DNA from: Acidiluteibacter sp965660325
Lineage (GTDB): Bacteria > Bacteroidota > Bacteroidia > Flavobacteriales_E > Vicingaceae
Assembly (NCBI GenBank): GCA_965660325.1
Contig: CBFHZL010000052.1
Span: 1-17,298, forward strand
Direction of reading: 5' to 3'
Length of the DNA: 17,298 nucleotides
Shown: piece by piece, positions 14,498-17,298 of the stretch
Position numbering within the stretch: the stretch's first letter is position 1
Layout of the letters: the number at the start of each line of letters is the position of its first letter
The notes under the pieces: model-generated
What the model saw: only the letters and a program-made list of their open reading frames with translations
What the model was told of the DNA's origin: nothing
Databases searched by the model: none
Translations under genes and position numbers: made by a program

Positions 14498-16237
14498 ATG
14501 ATTTTAATTGAGAAAAAGTCGACTTCCGCATTCCTTATATTCATTGCCCTTGTAGCACTTGGAGCATATTGGGGTTCATTCTCTAATGCCTTCACCCACT
14601 TTGACGATCAAATACAAATCACAGAAAACCCAGACATCGTTCGAATGAACTGGGATAAACTGAAAACTATTTTCAGCTCTTCTTACGTTGGCATGTACCA
14701 ACCTGTGAGCACCCTCATTTATGGTTTACTTATCGGTTTTTTTGGCATAAAGCCGGCCGTTTTCCACGGGTTTAGTTTTCTATTGCACTTATTAAATGGC
14801 TGGTTGGTTTTTTTAGTGCTTAAAAGACTCGTCAAAAAAGAACTTTACATCATCCCATTGGTCGGCTTGTTTGTTTTACATCCTATGCAGGTAGAATCTG
14901 TTAGCTGGGCATCCGCAACTTCTAATTTAATCTTTACTGCCTTTTACCTCACCGCCATTCTCAGTTTTTTAAAGCATCCTGCTCGCACCTTTGATCCGAG
15001 AACGTTTAGTTGGTTTATTTTGGCCTGCTTAAGTAAAGCTACAGCTGTTAGTTTACCTGTGTTGCTATTGGCTTACTTAGTGGTCATCGAAAAGAAAAGC
15101 TGGATTACAAGTTTCGTGCAATTACTGCCGTACTTTTTAATTTCCTTACTCATCGGTACCATCACCATACTTAGTCGAGATGGAGCAGAGCATCTGACCA
15201 ACTTATCGCTGAGCTATAGTTTGGCTGAGCGGGCGTTGATTTTTTGCTATACCATCGTTTTTTATCCATTACAATATTTATTTCCGATAGAATTGTCGGC
15301 TTTTTACTCCTTTCCAAACAAGCTGAATGGAACGTTTAATTGGATTTATTATGCAGCTCCGTTTATTCTTTTGGCAATCATATTTGCCGTGTATCGCTTC
15401 CGCAAAAACAAATACATCGTTTTCGGTTCACTGTTTTACATTATTTCTATCGGTCCTGTTTTGCAACTCATCCCAGTAGGTAGTCAGGTGGTGACTGACC
15501 GCTACATTTATCTGAGTGGAATTGGTATTCTCATAGCACTTTATCCCATTATTAAACTGATTAAAAAACCGAAAGCGCTGCTTATTGGAAGTGTTGCTTG
15601 TTTTTTAGGATTAGCCATTTACGCTCAGCAGCGCACTACTGTCTGGCAAAGCGATGAATCTATTTGGGGAGATGTATTGGAGAAAGATCAATACGTCGCA
15701 CAAGCATGGAACAATAAAGGAATAATTGCAGAAAAAGAAGGCAAAATAGCAGATGCTGAGCGGTTTTATACGAGGGCGATTCAATTAAACCCTCAATATG
15801 CAGACCCGTATACCAATCGTGGAAATATTTATGCTGCACAAGGTAAAAGTGAAGCGGCATTGAATGATTTTAATCAAGCAATCAAGCTAAAACCAAACCA
15901 TGCAGATGCATTGTTTAATCGGGCAAATGAGTTTATTAAAATTGGTGATTTCAATACAGCATTGGAAGATTTGAATGCATCTATTGCCATCAAGCCTCAG
16001 CCTGATGCACTCACCAATAGAGGACTGATTTACATTCAAACAAAAAAGTGGGAAAAGGCGCTAACTGATTTAAATGCGAGTTTGGCTCAAAATCAAAAAA
16101 ATGCACAAGCCTATTATTTACGAGCATTGGTTAAATATCAAACCGTAGACGCCACTGCAGGTTGTGCAGACTTCCAGCAAGCTGCGAATCTTGGTGATGA
16201 AAATGCAAAGCAAGCGTTATTGCAGTATTGCAGGTAG
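14498..16237 (+). CDS. Multispanning GT-C-like membrane protein with C-terminal TPRs (TMTC-like)
   Basis: A 579-aa protein in two parts. Residues about 10-385 hold roughly ten hydrophobic segments, with features of GT-C glycosyltransferases of the TMTC type: an acidic pair F35-D-D-Q38 in the first external loop, YQPVSTLIYG (68-77), HPMQVESVSWASATSNL (128-144) and TDRYIYLSGIG (343-353). From about 400 to the end come several TPR units (WNNKGIIAEKEGKIADAERF; TNRGNIYAAQGKSEAALNDF; LFNRANEFIKIGDFNTALED). A membrane glycosyltransferase using a lipid-linked sugar is plausible, but donor, acceptor and activity are inference. TAATTTAG (14485-14492), a one-mismatch -7 box, lies just before the ATG. 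Flanked by the fbp terminator and a repeat-rich gap, it looks monocistronic. Confidence 0.85.
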   Translation: MILIEKKSTSAFLIFIALVALGAYWGSFSNAFTHFDDQIQITENPDIVRMNWDKLKTIFSSSYVGMYQPVSTLIYGLLIGFFGIKPAVFHGFSFLLHLLNGWLVFLVLKRLVKKELYIIPLVGLFVLHPMQVESVSWASATSNLIFTAFYLTAILSFLKHPARTFDPRTFSWFILACLSKATAVSLPVLLLAYLVVIEKKSWITSFVQLLPYFLISLLIGTITILSRDGAEHLTNLSLSYSLAERALIFCYTIVFYPLQYLFPIELSAFYSFPNKLNGTFNWIYYAAPFILLAIIFAVYRFRKNKYIVFGSLFYIISIGPVLQLIPVGSQVVTDRYIYLSGIGILIALYPIIKLIKKPKALLIGSVACFLGLAIYAQQRTTVWQSDESIWGDVLEKDQYVAQAWNNKGIIAEKEGKIADAERFYTRAIQLNPQYADPYTNRGNIYAAQGKSEAALNDFNQAIKLKPNHADALFNRANEFIKIGDFNTALEDLNASIAIKPQPDALTNRGLIYIQTKKWEKALTDLNASLAQNQKNAQAYYLRALVKYQTVDATAGCADFQQAANLGDENAKQALLQYCR

Positions 16238-16618
16238 GCACATGAGTTCAAAACTAAACATTTCTAAATGTAATCAACGACTTAACTTTTCACCACTTAG
16301 AGCGCGAAGGTTTCACAAAGAACGCAAAGAATATAGAAGAATTCCTTAGTGATCGTTGTGCTATTCTTAGTGAACTTTGCGGTTTAACTTTTTAAAGTGA
16401 CTTATTTTACTACAAAAAATACAAAGCTCTCACAAAGAAGATATAAGAATCACCTTAGTGATATTAGTGGTTAGTATCTTGTAATAGCTTTTCTAAAAAA
16501 AACTTTTAAAAAAACTCTTTCCTAAATTCTCGGTTACTTCTCCTAAAACAGATTAATAGATTATTCCTTCTACTTTATAGATATTAGAATTCTTAATTTT
16601 GCGACTTAGCACAACTGG
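16238..16618 (+). repeat. Gene-free stretch with degenerate extragenic repeats
   Basis: No gene is supported. Two related blocks occur. TTCACAAAGAA (16312-16322) is followed by CCTTAGTGAT (16344-16353). CTCACAAAGAA (16429-16439) is followed by CCTTAGTGAT (16453-16462). CTTAGTGA occurs three times (16345, 16366, 16454). Within the first block CGCAAAG (16323-16329) and CTTTGCG (16375-16381) are inverted. This looks like a decayed dispersed repeat family. A-runs at 16494-16515 form no convincing terminator. Confidence 0.6.
16594..16601 (+). promoter_or_regulatory. Predicted -7 element of mfd
   Basis: TAATTTTG matches TAnnTTTG and lies 17 bases before the ATG at 16619, the same geometry as other promoters in this window. 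No clear -33 element was found. Confidence 0.6.
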
Positions 16619-17298
16619 ATGACAAAAACAGAACTTAAAGACTTATTTGCCTCGGCTCCCAAAACTCAAGCCATTGTAGAGCAGCTCACCAACAACCCTC
16701 TTTCGCACATTGCATTAAAAAAAGCCATTGGATCACTTGCCTCTTTTTATGCTTACGGAGTAGCCAAAAACTTCCCATTAAACCATGTTTTTATTCTTGG
16801 GGACAAAGAAGAAGCTGCTTACTTTTTAAATGATTTGGAAGAAATTGTTGGTGAAGAAAAAGTGATCTTTTTTCCCGGCTCTTACCGAAAAGCATATGAT
16901 GTAGAAAAGACGGATAATGCCAATATTCAAATGCGTGCAGAAGCGCTAAATAAAATCAACAAGAAAGACAGCTCGCACCTTATTGTTACCTACCCAGAGG
17001 CGATTACCGAAAAAGTGGTGACCAAGAAAAATCTATTGGACAACACCCTAGTCATTCGCAGAAATGATAAACTGAGCATTGATTTCATCATTGATATCTT
17101 AAATAGCTACAGTTTTAATCGGGTAGATTTTGCAGCAGAACCCGGCGATTATTCTATTCGTGGTGGAATCGTGGACATTTATTCTTTCTCTAATGAAAAC
17201 CCAATTCGTATCGAGCTCTTTGGTGACGAAGTGGACTCCATCCGCACGTTTGATCCTGGAACACAGCTTTCGATTAGCCCAATGGAATTCGTTTCCAT
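16619..17298 (+). CDS. mfd: Transcription-repair coupling factor Mfd (N-terminal part, cut by window edge)
   Basis: Mfd is the large ATP-dependent translocase that removes stalled RNA polymerase and recruits the UvrA/UvrB excision machinery. The frame is open from ATG 16619 to the end of the window (226 full codons plus two bases) without a stop. It begins MTKTELKDLFASAPK and includes the UvrB-homology segment: VTYPEAITEKV and, near the end, YSIRGGIVDIYSFSNENP followed by IRIELFGDEVDSIRTFDPGTQ, the characteristic 'RGGIVD...RIE.FGDEVDSIR' signature. UvrB itself has a similar motif, but UvrB starts with a Walker A P-loop that is absent here, and the preceding domain layout fits Mfd. The RNA-polymerase-binding and helicase domains lie beyond the window. 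Confidence 0.93.
   Translation, partial: MTKTELKDLFASAPKTQAIVEQLTNNPLSHIALKKAIGSLASFYAYGVAKNFPLNHVFILGDKEEAAYFLNDLEEIVGEEKVIFFPGSYRKAYDVEKTDNANIQMRAEALNKINKKDSSHLIVTYPEAITEKVVTKKNLLDNTLVIRRNDKLSIDFIIDILNSYSFNRVDFAAEPGDYSIRGGIVDIYSFSNENPIRIELFGDEVDSIRTFDPGTQLSISPMEFVS

Noticed and set aside
16164..16349. Small plus-strand frame running out of the TPR gene
   Set aside because: It begins inside the TPR gene in another frame and reads into degenerate repeats; no family features.

Overview
The window is a chromosomal segment of a Bacteroidota bacterium (Flavobacteriia/Cytophagia type). Three things point there: the housekeeping proteins, including a DUF4286 protein beside RsmA; exported proteins whose signal peptides end in -SAQ or -YSQ, plus short lipoboxes; and several gene starts preceded by the Bacteroidota -7 promoter element TAnnTTTG, with no obvious Shine-Dalgarno sequences. 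The DNA is A+T-rich, most markedly around 6.6-8.0 kb.

Layout. 1-318: end of rpmA (ribosomal protein L27) and its intrinsic terminator. 481-5300: a tightly packed plus-strand operon of serS, a lipoprotein, an exported TPR protein, DUF4286 and rsmA, with overlaps or gaps of only a few bases. 5301-8136: an accessory segment holding a stand-alone AAA ATPase, whose promoter carries a near-perfect palindrome and three 33-bp-phased repeats, then two A+T-rich genes for small exported proteins of unknown function. 8137-10439: mgtE and a D-2-hydroxyacid dehydrogenase, 2 bases apart. 10440-10714: a minisatellite of five hairpin-bearing units that fills the space between convergent genes. 10715-12463 (minus strand): a GNAT acetyltransferase followed without a gap by lysC (aspartate kinase). 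12589-13238: an MNT/HEPN (MntA/HepT-type) toxin-antitoxin pair behind a promoter that implies an almost leaderless mRNA. 13405-14456: fbp (fructose-1,6-bisphosphatase) and its terminator. 14498-16237: a GT-C-like membrane protein with TPRs. 16238-16618: degenerate extragenic repeats. 16619 to the end: the start of mfd.

Most genes are housekeeping: translation (L27, SerS, RsmA), Mg2+ uptake, aspartate-family amino acids, gluconeogenesis and transcription-coupled repair. The accessory content is the ATPase segment, the MNT/HEPN module and the extragenic repeats. I found no transposase, integrase, tRNA, rRNA or CRISPR array. I did not find a clearly new multi-gene system. The strongest leads are the operator-like architecture at the ATPase promoter and the hairpin minisatellite, in which some but not all substitutions keep the stem paired.
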